From positions 1 through 9,202 of the forward strand of contig JAFZGK010000039.1 in NCBI GenBank assembly GCA_017555445.1: a stretch of DNA of 9,202 bases, in the 5' to 3' direction. Shown one piece after another: positions 1 to 5,827 of this stretch. The notes below the pieces were generated by a model that was not told the origin of the DNA, searched no databases, and saw only the letters and a list, made by a program, of their open reading frames with translations. Made by a program: the position numbers and the translations under genes. Source of the stretch: Bacteroidales bacterium (GTDB lineage Bacteria > Bacteroidota > Bacteroidia > Bacteroidales > UBA932). Every line of letters begins with the position of its first letter. Positions within the stretch are counted from its first letter, which is position 1.

Positions 1-176
1 ACTATGCCGAGAACATCGGAATGCTCTGCGGCGGCATGGCCAACCCTTTTGCACTTGATTACGCATATTCCGACACAGAAGGAGAAGATCCCGCAGCAGT
101 ATATGCTACAGTTTATCCGGCCAACATATTCCTCAGAGTAATATCCGCGCAACTTATCATAATGCTGCTTGTATAG
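1..176 (+). CDS. C-terminal end of an AspT/YidE-family membrane transporter (partial)
   Basis: Only the last 57 codons are present; the reading frame starts at base 3 and ends with TAG at 174-176. The visible protein contains GMLCGGMANPFALDYAYS and later YATVYPANIFLRVISAQL, then a hydrophobic end. A glycine-rich GG-M-A-N-P-x-AL stretch followed by a VYP-x-x-x-FLR membrane helix is the pattern I know from the second half of the duplicated AspT/YidE/YbjL antiporter family, inner-membrane proteins of about 550 residues common in Bacteroidota. The substrate cannot be told from this fragment. It points toward the hexosaminidase 66 bases downstream, and no good promoter is visible between them, so the two may share a transcript (inference). 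Family assignment is from motif memory over a short stretch, hence moderate confidence. Confidence 0.65.
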   Translation, partial: YAENIGMLCGGMANPFALDYAYSDTEGEDPAAVYATVYPANIFLRVISAQLIIMLLV

Positions 177-193
177 CTCTTTCTGACATTGAT

Positions 194-241
194 TATATGG
201 CTTTTATTCAGTAAATTCGCCATCCGAATAAAAACCATATA
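194..241. repeat. Long AT-rich inverted repeat touching the hexosaminidase start
   Basis: Arms 194-209 (TATATGGCTTTTATTC) and 226-241 (GAATAAAAACCATATA) are reverse complements at 15 of 16 positions; the exception is C201 opposite A234. The 16-base spacer is 210-225. The right arm ends one base before the ATG at 243. There is no T-run after it, so it is a poor intrinsic terminator for the upstream transporter. A hairpin in the leader that controls start access, or a dimeric operator, are both possible. Confidence 0.6.
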
Positions 242-242
242 C

Positions 243-2573
243 ATGAAAAGAATCTTTCTTATCCTGACCATCATCGTTACAGCAATCTCATGCTGCAACG
301 AAAAGCTCATGCTCGATGTCGTACCATATCCGAATGAAGTCAACCTCAAATCCGGAAGTGTCGACATCGGAGGAATGACATTCTCATACAGTTCCGAACT
401 CGATCCTGCATCAAAGGCATACATAGAGGCTTTTGCCGATCAGTTGTCTGATGTCACAGGAAAACTAAGCGTCGTCAAGGATGGCAACGAAGGATTTTCA
501 TTCATCATCGACAAGGGGCTTGAAAAAGAGGCTTACAATCTCAAAATCACACGAAAAAGGATAGAGGTCAGAGCGTCTGGCCTGAATGGCTTTGTATATG
601 CCATCCAGACACTCAAGCAGATGATGCCAGTGGAAATCTACGGCAAGACAGCCGCTCCTGACAAGGATTGGAGTCTTCCTTGCTGCGTCATCAACGATGC
701 ACCTAGATTCAGCTACCGAGGCATGCACATGGATGTGAGCCGTCATTTCTTCGATATGGATATGGTGAAGAAATATCTCGACATCATGGAAATCCATAAG
801 CTCAACACTCTCCACTGGCATCTCACGGACGATCAGGGATGGAGAATCGAAATCAAGAAGTACCCGAAACTCACAGAAGTGGGATCAATCAGAAAAGAGA
901 CTCTGACAGGCCATCTTTTCGAGGATGGAGCTTATGATGGTATCCCTTATGGAAAGGGATGCTATTTCACTCAGGAACAGATAAAAGAAATAATTGCCTA
1001 TGCAGCAGGTAAAGGCATAAACATAATACCTGAAATAGACCTTCCGGGACATATGCTTGCCGCTCTCGCAGCCTATCCTGAACTTGGCTGTACTGGTGGC
1101 CCTTATGAAGTGTGGGGACGCTGGGGTGTAGCAGACGAGGTTCTCTGTGCAGGAAAGGAGGAGACAATGGTCTTCCTTGAAAACGTTCTTGCCGAGGTCG
1201 CTGACCTCTTCCCGTACGAATATTTCCACATCGGAGGAGATGAGTGTCCTAAAGTATATTGGGAAGACTGCCCCCATTGCCAGGCCAAGATCGAAGAGTT
1301 AGGTCTCAAGGATGATGACAAGTTTCAGGCTGAACACTACCTTCAGAGCTATGTGATGAAGAGAATGACAGAATTCCTTGGAAAGAAGGGCAAGAAAGTC
1401 ATCGGATGGGATGAGATTCTTGAGGGAGAACTTGCAGATGATGCCATCGTTATGTCTTGGAGAGGAACATCCGGAGGAATCCAGGCAGCAAAAATGGGAC
1501 ATGACGCAGTCATGACTCCTAATACCCATTTCTATCTGGATTATTACCAGACACTTGACCAGGCAAATGAACCTCTTGCCATCGGCGGATATATCCCTAT
1601 AGAGAAATGCTATTCATACGAACCGTTTGTAGCAGGCATGACAGACGAGGAGAAGAGTCACATACTCGGAGTGCAGGCCAATCTATGGACAGAATATATC
1701 AGTACAGATGAGCATCTTGAATATATGCTTCTCCCTAGAATGGCAGCACTCAGCGAGGTGCAATGGTGTCAGCCGGAAGTGAAGGACTGGGAACGCTTCC
1801 TCGACAGCGCAGATGATTTCTGCGCCATTTATGAAACTGCCGGCTATAACTATGCAAAGCACATATTCCAGATTACCGGAACCTCAGCCATCAACAAGAA
1901 GAAGGCTTGCGTAGAAGCCATGCTTAAGATCCAGGGTGATGCTGTCATCCATTATACATTGGATGGAAGCGAACCTGATGAAGACTCCCCTGTATATGAG
2001 GGTCCGATAGAAATCCGTGAAACATGTACACTCAAGGCCAAGTCCTTCAGAGACGGTTTCGTCACAAAGACATATACTAAAGAGTTTACCGGTCATAAGG
2101 CTATGGGACGTCCTGTATCCATCAGCACACTGCCTCACAGCAGCTATGTCTATGGCGCTCCTGACCATCTGACAGATGGTATTCTGAGTCATGACACATA
2201 CACCAGCGGAGACTGGGCCGGATGGTATGACGGGCCTTTTGATGCTATTGTAGATATGGACGGATGCGGACCGTACAACTCGGTCACATTGAGCACTTAT
2301 GTATTCAAACACGACTGGATATTCAACCCTACTGACATATCTGTAGCTGTTTCAGAAGATGGAAAGAGCTTTACTGAGGTCGCAGCAGTAGAGATAAGGA
2401 CAATAGACAACATAGACGATGGCAACGGTCGTCAGGAGTATGTACTTTCTTTCCCGGAGACTTCTGCACGACATCTGAGAGTCACTGCCAATTCTGTAAC
2501 GGTCATCCCTGACTGGCACCCAGGCAAAGGCAATCCTGGCTTCCTTTTCGTAGATGAAATCATAGTAAAATAA
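243..2573 (+). CDS. GH20 beta-N-acetylhexosaminidase, lipoprotein, with C-terminal chitobiase-type and F5/8 type C-like domains
   Basis: A secreted exo-enzyme of 776 residues that removes terminal beta-linked GlcNAc/GalNAc from glycans, probably host mucin or glycoprotein glycans (substrate inferred). Residues 1-17 are a lipoprotein signal (MKRIFLILTIIVTAISC) with lipidated Cys17, so it is membrane anchored. Order: GH20 N-terminal domain at about 25-150 (starts VVPYPNEV); catalytic barrel about 155-510 with YRGMHMDVSRHF at 158, LHWHLTDDQGWR at 190-201, HIGGDE with the catalytic pair Asp333-Glu334, YLDYYQ at 431-436 and NLWTEY at 480-485; a chitobiase-type C-terminal segment (HYTLDGSEP) about 563-620; and a discoidin/F5-8 C-like domain to the end. 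All expected active-site residues are present. An in-frame ATG at 189 exists, but the signal peptide begins exactly at 243, so 243 is the start. No clear SD is seen, as is usual in this phylum. Confidence 0.95.
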   Translation: MKRIFLILTIIVTAISCCNEKLMLDVVPYPNEVNLKSGSVDIGGMTFSYSSELDPASKAYIEAFADQLSDVTGKLSVVKDGNEGFSFIIDKGLEKEAYNLKITRKRIEVRASGLNGFVYAIQTLKQMMPVEIYGKTAAPDKDWSLPCCVINDAPRFSYRGMHMDVSRHFFDMDMVKKYLDIMEIHKLNTLHWHLTDDQGWRIEIKKYPKLTEVGSIRKETLTGHLFEDGAYDGIPYGKGCYFTQEQIKEIIAYAAGKGINIIPEIDLPGHMLAALAAYPELGCTGGPYEVWGRWGVADEVLCAGKEETMVFLENVLAEVADLFPYEYFHIGGDECPKVYWEDCPHCQAKIEELGLKDDDKFQAEHYLQSYVMKRMTEFLGKKGKKVIGWDEILEGELADDAIVMSWRGTSGGIQAAKMGHDAVMTPNTHFYLDYYQTLDQANEPLAIGGYIPIEKCYSYEPFVAGMTDEEKSHILGVQANLWTEYISTDEHLEYMLLPRMAALSEVQWCQPEVKDWERFLDSADDFCAIYETAGYNYAKHIFQITGTSAINKKKACVEAMLKIQGDAVIHYTLDGSEPDEDSPVYEGPIEIRETCTLKAKSFRDGFVTKTYTKEFTGHKAMGRPVSISTLPHSSYVYGAPDHLTDGILSHDTYTSGDWAGWYDGPFDAIVDMDGCGPYNSVTLSTYVFKHDWIFNPTDISVAVSEDGKSFTEVAAVEIRTIDNIDDGNGRQEYVLSFPETSARHLRVTANSVTVIPDWHPGKGNPGFLFVDEIIVK

Positions 2574-2604
2574 TAAAAGGCCCGCGTGGCCTTTTATTAT
2601 TTTA
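2566..2604. terminator. Bidirectional intrinsic terminator between convergent genes
   Basis: Arms 2566-2582 and 2588-2604 are perfect reverse complements (17 bp) around the loop CGCGT. The stem has a GGCC core next to the loop and AT-rich outer parts, so it supplies a U-rich tail on both strands. It contains the hexosaminidase stop codon (TAA 2571-2573) and the stop codon of the minus-strand membrane protein (complement of 2602-2604). Confidence 0.9.
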
Positions 2605-3201
2605 TTCTTCTTTCTGAAGTTCCTCAATCTGATTGAGAATATCATTTGCCTTTGCAACGACCTTCCTGTTGATTCTGGCACCGGCTATTCCTCCGATCAC
2701 AACTCCTACACATGCTCCGCAAAGGAAACCTATGGTAGCAGATGAGGACATCTCAAAATTGGTAAGAATTTCATAAATCAGCCAACCCAGCCAGACTGTA
2801 ATCATAGGTATCGCTATCTTGTACCAATCGGCATAATGAGTTCTTACTTTTCCAAGCTTTCTGGCCGTATCTACAAGACTGCCTCTTGAAAGATCCATTC
2901 TGCCCAGACTTACTTTCTGCATGATAGTAAGAACAACACATACAGTAAGCATCACGGCGGTTGCTACTACAAACAGAATGGAAAGGCCTTGAATATAGAA
3001 GAAAACTGTGCAGTAAATCAAGGCAAAGACACCCATAAAAATTGTAGCTGTCACAATCCTGTTGATATCAGATATCTTTGACTTCATCGACCGTCTGATA
3101 TGTTCTTCGTTGATGATAGACTGTTTATCGAGCTTTTCCTTGAGAAGACTTATCTGTGAGCGCATCTCCTCGAGTTCGTGTGAGATCAATGTATTTTCCA
3201 T
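2602..3201 (-). CDS. Four-helix membrane protein with N-terminal coiled coil, partner of the adjacent ECF sigma factor
   Basis: A 199-residue protein of unknown function. Residues about 8-45 are charged with heptad-like spacing (L10, M13, I17, L20, L24) and look like a cytoplasmic coiled coil, LEEMRSQISLLKEKLDKQ. Hydrophobic segments follow at about 49-70, 72-94, 128-147 and 154-177, the last glycine rich (CGACVGVVIGGIAG), then a short charged tail ending IEELQKEE. It lies 9 bases after the sigma factor stop; AAGGAAAG overlaps that stop and serves as its ribosome site, so the two are surely co-transcribed and probably translationally coupled. I infer that it regulates or works with the sigma factor at the membrane. 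It has no zinc-binding HxxxCxxC anti-sigma motif and no FecR-like periplasmic domain. I recall similar sigma-linked proteins in Bacteroides annotated as hypothetical. The function is not established. Confidence 0.85.
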   Translation of the reverse strand: MENTLISHELEEMRSQISLLKEKLDKQSIINEEHIRRSMKSKISDINRIVTATIFMGVFALIYCTVFFYIQGLSILFVVATAVMLTVCVVLTIMQKVSLGRMDLSRGSLVDTARKLGKVRTHYADWYKIAIPMITVWLGWLIYEILTNFEMSSSATIGFLCGACVGVVIGGIAGARINRKVVAKANDILNQIEELQKEE

Positions 3202-3210
3202 ATACTTTCC

Positions 3211-3696
3211 TTATTTAGGGTCCGACATATTCCTGAGCTGTTCTTTTATTCTGACAAGACGGACTGAAACATTCTTGGCAGAGATTCCGACAATGGCTCC
3301 TATCTCATCATAACTGAGATTTTCAAGCCAAAGCAGGACAATTGCCCTGTCAAACGGACCTAGACGGCTTATACGCCCCTGAAGCATTCTGATCTGCCTC
3401 ATGTCCTCGCCTGAATCCTCGAAGAGATTTATGTCCATGGAAAGAGGAACTGTCTCACCTTTGCGTTTCTTCTTCCTGTCAGCGGAGATGCAGGTATTGA
3501 GGCTGACGCGATAGACCCAGGTCCTGATGTTGCTTTCACCTCGAAATCCGGCAAAACCCTTCCAGAGATTGACAAGAATGTCCTGGAAGAGGTCTGCGAC
3601 CTCATCCTCATCCTTCGAAAACATATAGCAGACAGTATATATCGTGCCTTTATGTTCTCTTACAATCCGTGCAAAATCGTTTTCTAATGACTTCAT
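3211..3696 (-). CDS. ECF-type RNA polymerase sigma factor (sigma-70 family)
   Basis: A 161-residue protein, the usual size for an extracytoplasmic-function sigma factor with only regions 2 and 4. Region 2 spans about 10-78, with the core-binding DLFQDILVNLWKGF at 35-48 and FRGESNIRTWVYRVSLNTC at 51-69 for -10 melting and recognition, then a basic KKKRK. Region 4 spans about 99-155, with the helix-turn-helix LSYDEIGAIVGISAKNVSVR (127-146) binding the -35 side. It directs RNA polymerase to a small regulon, possibly including its own operon (inference). The downstream membrane protein is almost certainly its functional partner. The start at 3696 gives a complete region 2. A 16-bp palindrome sits 52 bases upstream of the start codon. 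The regulon and signal cannot be read from the sequence. It is not next to susC/susD genes, so it is unlike the FecR-linked sigma factors of polysaccharide loci. Confidence 0.93.
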   Translation of the reverse strand: MKSLENDFARIVREHKGTIYTVCYMFSKDEDEVADLFQDILVNLWKGFAGFRGESNIRTWVYRVSLNTCISADRKKKRKGETVPLSMDINLFEDSGEDMRQIRMLQGRISRLGPFDRAIVLLWLENLSYDEIGAIVGISAKNVSVRLVRIKEQLRNMSDPK

Positions 3697-3748
3697 TTCA
3701 GTTTCTTTTGCACATTAGACGCAGATGTATCGGAAAAACTACAGAATA

Positions 3749-3764
3749 TGTCTGAAATCAGACA
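3749..3764. repeat. 16-bp palindrome upstream of the sigma factor
   Basis: TGTCTGAAATCAGACA consists of perfect 7-base arms (3749-3755 and 3758-3764) around AA. It overlaps the stop codon of the small membrane protein gene (complement of 3758-3760) and lies 53-68 bases before the sigma factor ATG, in the only space where that gene's promoter could be. On the minus strand a weak -7-like TAGTTTTT lies at 3734-3741 and a TTTG at 3767-3770, but their spacing (25) exceeds the usual 19-21. An operator is plausible but unproven. Confidence 0.45.
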
Positions 3765-4228
3765 CACAAAAATGGAGAAGTCAGAAATGCAATCGCGAAA
3801 AGGACTGAGAATATTGCCATGAGATTGGCCGTCCTGTCATCAAGGTCTGCAATCATGACTGCTCCTCCTTTGATTGCGTTCTTCATTGTCTTCGCGCATG
3901 CTATGGCAACAGGAAGACTGAGGAACACGAAGATAGTGGTATATGGATAGAATCCTCCAAAAGTGAAGATAGGAAGTGCGATGTAAGGCAATGCTATCTC
4001 TGCAATATACACCAAGGCATCTGATGTGGCAAGACCCTGCTTCAGCATGTCAGGATCCTTCATCACCTGGTAAGTCATCGCTGCACGGCGTATCGCCATC
4101 GACATAAGTCCTACCATAAGGATCAGTGTTGCAAGCGGCCTGATTTCAATCTGGAATCCTACAGTATAAAGGTAAGACAACACAACCAGTACCGGCATCA
4201 ACACAGCTATTATCAGATTCTTTTTCAT
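3758..4228 (-). CDS. Small integral membrane protein of unknown function (UbiA-like tail?)
   Basis: A 156-residue, mostly hydrophobic protein with likely helices at about 5-23, 31-46, 72-91, 93-112 and 136-154. An upstream in-frame ATG at 4303 would add 25 residues but would start transcription before the terminator and promoter box at 4249-4298. The ATG at 4228 has AAAGAG about 9 bases before it and starts MKKNLIIAV, so I chose it. Between helices lie a positive stretch RRAAMTYQVMKDPDML (47-62) and the polar loop KGGAVMIADLDDRTANL (120-136). The order LPVAIACAKTM, then a polar loop, then TAN-L-x-x-x-F-x-x-L-F-A-I reminds me of the C-terminal part of UbiA/MenA prenyltransferases, but the length is half and the NDxxD and DxxxD catalytic motifs are missing. 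I therefore leave the function unknown. Translation ends 61 bases before the sigma factor. Confidence 0.7.
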   Translation of the reverse strand: MKKNLIIAVLMPVLVVLSYLYTVGFQIEIRPLATLILMVGLMSMAIRRAAMTYQVMKDPDMLKQGLATSDALVYIAEIALPYIALPIFTFGGFYPYTTIFVFLSLPVAIACAKTMKNAIKGGAVMIADLDDRTANLMAIFSVLFAIAFLTSPFLCV

Positions 4229-4248
4229 ACAATATCTCTTTATCGGTA

Positions 4249-4256
4249 CAAAGATA
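4249..4256 (-). promoter_or_regulatory. Bacteroidota -7 box for the small membrane protein
   Basis: The minus strand reads TATCTTTG, a full match to TAnnTTTG, 20 bases before the ATG at 4228. The expected -33 TTTG 19-21 bases further upstream is not present, so the promoter may be weak or activator dependent. It begins just after the T-run of the terminator at 4257-4298. Confidence 0.55.
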
Positions 4257-4298
4257 CTAAAAAAGATAGAGCTTCCTCGATTCACATCGAAGAAGCTC
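4257..4298 (-). terminator. Intrinsic terminator downstream of the cyclophilin-HAD operon
   Basis: Arms 4269-4280 (GAGCTTCCTCGA) and 4287-4298 (TCGAAGAAGCTC) pair at 11 of 12 positions around a 6-base loop. On the minus strand the stem is followed by TATC and six T residues (4259-4264). It lies about 105 bases beyond the HAD gene stop and is oriented to end that transcript. On the plus strand there is no T-run. Confidence 0.75.
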
Positions 4299-4324
4299 AG
4301 CAATTCTAACCTAAAACTTAACCT

Positions 4325-4399
4325 ATGAAAAAACTATTCGGTTTAAGTTTATTGCGAATACCGTGCCATAAAATGATACGGCTCCACTTTTATCAGTAA
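4325..4399 (+). CDS. Possible 24-codon small ORF (very tentative)
   Basis: A reading frame of 24 codons, MKKLFGLSLLRIPCHKMIRL then HFYQ, ends TAA at 4397-4399, convergent with and 4 bases from the HAD stop. The start context (AACCTAAAACTTAACCTATG followed by AAAAAAC) looks like A-rich starts of well-expressed Bacteroidota genes. Against it: no TAnnTTTG box on the plus strand before it, no terminator after it, and a frame this short arises often by chance. The 4299-4403 gap holds nothing else I can name. Confidence 0.15.
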   Translation: MKKLFGLSLLRIPCHKMIRLHFYQ

Positions 4400-4403
4400 T
4401 TTT

Positions 4404-5102
4404 CTATAACAGATATTGAAGGACATCTGTAATCTTCGATACTTCTATGATACGGTCAGACTCCGGCATATCCATCATTTCATGCACCCAGACCACATCG
4501 TGAGGTGTATGGATGGCCCATCCACCTATATTGACCACCGGTGCGATGTCCGACTTTACCGAGTTTCCGATCATCAGAAGCTGCTGTGGTTCGATATCAT
4601 GTTTGGCAGCAAGTTCGAGATAATTCTTTTCGTCCTTGTTCTCCATGACTTCGCAATGATGGAAATATCCCGCCAATCCGGACTTTCTATACTTGGCCAT
4701 CTGCTCAGTAAGGTCTCCCTTTGTCGCTACAATCAGTGTGTAATGGTCCTGAAGTGCCTGCAAGGTCTGTCCCACACCTTCTATTATCTGAAGTTCGTGG
4801 AAAGCCAGATCGGTAATTATCTTCTTGATGCCGTAGTAGATGTGCTCGGGAAGATTGCCTCCGCAAAGATGCATCGCGGCATCAGTCATACCGATCATAT
4901 AAGTCTTGGAGCCGTATCCGAACAGTGGTATGTTATCCTCCTGCTTTTCGCAGAGCACCTTCTGCAGCTGCTCCGGAGAAGAATACTCAGCCATCAACTC
5001 GATGAACCTTGCCTCCGCATTGCGGAAATATATCTCGTTCTCCCAGAGCGTGTCGTCCGCATCGAAGAATATGGTTCTGAATTTTCCTTTAAGACTACCC
5101 AT
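4404..5102 (-). CDS. HAD-superfamily hydrolase (phosphatase-like)
   Basis: A 232-residue cytoplasmic protein with all four haloacid dehalogenase motifs: motif I FFDADDTLW with nucleophile Asp14 and acid/base Asp16, motif II threonine in VATKGD (Thr127), motif III lysine in ENKDEKNY (Lys156 or Lys159), and motif IV GNSVKSDI with Asp185. The segment between motifs I and II (about 20-110) is a helical cap of C1 type, as in phosphoglycolate or pyrimidine-nucleotide phosphatases. It likely dephosphorylates a small metabolite; the substrate is not readable from the sequence. It starts 3 bases after the cyclophilin stop, with a GGAG (complement of 5109-5112) six bases before the ATG, so it is the second gene of a tight operon. 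The SD overlapping the end of the first gene suggests translational coupling. The MGSLKGKFRTIFFD start fits that spacing. Confidence 0.9.
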   Translation of the reverse strand: MGSLKGKFRTIFFDADDTLWENEIYFRNAEARFIELMAEYSSPEQLQKVLCEKQEDNIPLFGYGSKTYMIGMTDAAMHLCGGNLPEHIYYGIKKIITDLAFHELQIIEGVGQTLQALQDHYTLIVATKGDLTEQMAKYRKSGLAGYFHHCEVMENKDEKNYLELAAKHDIEPQQLLMIGNSVKSDIAPVVNIGGWAIHTPHDVVWVHEMMDMPESDRIIEVSKITDVLQYLL

Positions 5103-5105
5103 CCG

Positions 5106-5765
5106 TTACTCCACGTTTGTGCTGTCCACAGCCTGGACAGGCTCCTCGTCAACCGGCACAACCTTGATGATCATAACATCCTCAATAGGTCTGTCATAGT
5201 AGTCTGTCTCGACAGTTGCGATCTTGTCGATCACGTCAAGTCCTTCAACAACCTCACCGAAGATTGAATACTGTCCGTCGAGGTGGAGACATGCATTCTC
5301 ATCATGTACGATATAGAACTGCGAACCTGAAGATGCCTTCTTAGGGTTTGCCATATCGCCTTTGCGGGCAGCTGCGATAGCTCCTTTCTTATGCCAATAC
5401 TGGTTCACGAACTCTGCTGGAACAGTATAATCCGGACCACCCTGCCCCCAAAGGTCAACCATTGATGTATCTCTTGAATAAGGGTCACCACCCTGAATCA
5501 TGAATCCTTCGATCACTCTGTGGAAACGAAGTCCGTCATAATACTTCTCATTTACAAGCTTGACAAAATTGTCCCTGTGCTTAGGGGTCATGCTGTAGAG
5601 CTTTATCCTCATGGTGCCGTGGCTGGTTACCATGTCGAACTGAGGTTCTGCAATCACTGTGTTTTCCATTTCTGTCTGTGTTTCAACCGGCTGTTTAGAC
5701 TCATTCCTGCAAGCACATGAGGCAATCGCCATAGCAGCCGCAATTATTAATACTATTCTTTTCAT
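5106..5765 (-). CDS. Cyclophilin-type peptidyl-prolyl cis-trans isomerase, lipoprotein
   Basis: A 219-residue exported folding helper that speeds cis-trans isomerisation of X-Pro bonds. Residues 1-17 are a lipoprotein signal (MKRIVLIIAAAMAIASC, lipid on Cys17), then a polar linker to about 40, then the cyclophilin domain at about 42-208. The catalytic arginine is Arg83 in FHRVIEGFMIQGGD, with Gln91 beside it; SSGSQFYI (145-152) and FGEVVEG (169-175) are the other family blocks. The position equal to Trp121 of human cyclophilin A is His161 (LHLDGQ), a change that predicts weak cyclosporin binding. An acidic tail ends DSTNVE. The likely place is the periplasmic or outer-membrane side. It is the first gene of the operon with the HAD hydrolase. 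The start at 5765 is fixed by the signal peptide and an upstream in-frame stop. A strong AAGGAGG lies 18 bases away, too far for normal use. Confidence 0.95.
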   Translation of the reverse strand: MKRIVLIIAAAMAIASCACRNESKQPVETQTEMENTVIAEPQFDMVTSHGTMRIKLYSMTPKHRDNFVKLVNEKYYDGLRFHRVIEGFMIQGGDPYSRDTSMVDLWGQGGPDYTVPAEFVNQYWHKKGAIAAARKGDMANPKKASSGSQFYIVHDENACLHLDGQYSIFGEVVEGLDVIDKIATVETDYYDRPIEDVMIIKVVPVDEEPVQAVDSTNVE

Positions 5766-5783
5766 ATTCTGTTGATTTTAAGT

Positions 5784-5790
5784 CCTCCTT
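5784..5790 (-). promoter_or_regulatory. AAGGAGG in the cyclophilin leader, unusually far from the ATG
   Basis: The minus strand has a perfect anti-16S match, AAGGAGG, with 18 bases between it and the ATG at 5765; usual spacing is 5-9. No alternative start codon lies closer in frame, since an in-frame TAA occurs between. It may be chance, a ribosome standby site, or brought near by folding. Confidence 0.35.
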
Positions 5791-5817
5791 GGGAAGAGTT
5801 ACTGATGTTTATCCCGA

Positions 5818-5825
5818 CAAAAATA
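5818..5825 (-). promoter_or_regulatory. Bacteroidota promoter for the cyclophilin-HAD operon
   Basis: The minus strand reads TATTTTTG, a full match to the -7 consensus TAnnTTTG, 52 bases before the ATG. A TTTG (complement of 5848-5851) lies 22 bases upstream as a near-standard -33 element; consensus spacing is 19-21. It overlaps the start of the divergent flippase gene. Confidence 0.6.
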
Positions 5826-5827
5826 AC

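Noticed and set aside
194..241. Inverted repeat as terminator of the upstream transporter
   Set aside because: The stem is AT-rich with no GC core and has no T-run after it on the plus strand.
189..242. In-frame extension of the hexosaminidase to ATG 189
   Set aside because: The 18 extra residues precede a perfect lipoprotein signal that starts at 243 and would bury it; the segment is also the inverted repeat.
885..1529. Several minus-strand frames inside the hexosaminidase
   Set aside because: They overlap the conserved GH20 catalytic barrel, lack starts with any signal, and look like shadows.
4229..4303. 25-residue N-terminal extension of the small membrane protein
   Set aside because: It would run through a terminator hairpin and the -7 promoter box; the ATG at 4228 has a better ribosome site and a typical MKKN start.
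4325..4399. A confident call of a small protein or leader peptide
   Set aside because: No promoter, terminator or conservation evidence is available from this sequence alone; kept only as a tentative entry.
4416..5267. Long plus-strand open frame (283 codons) opposite the HAD and cyclophilin genes
   Set aside because: Its translation has no recognisable family features and spans the junction of two well-supported minus-strand genes; it is an antisense shadow.
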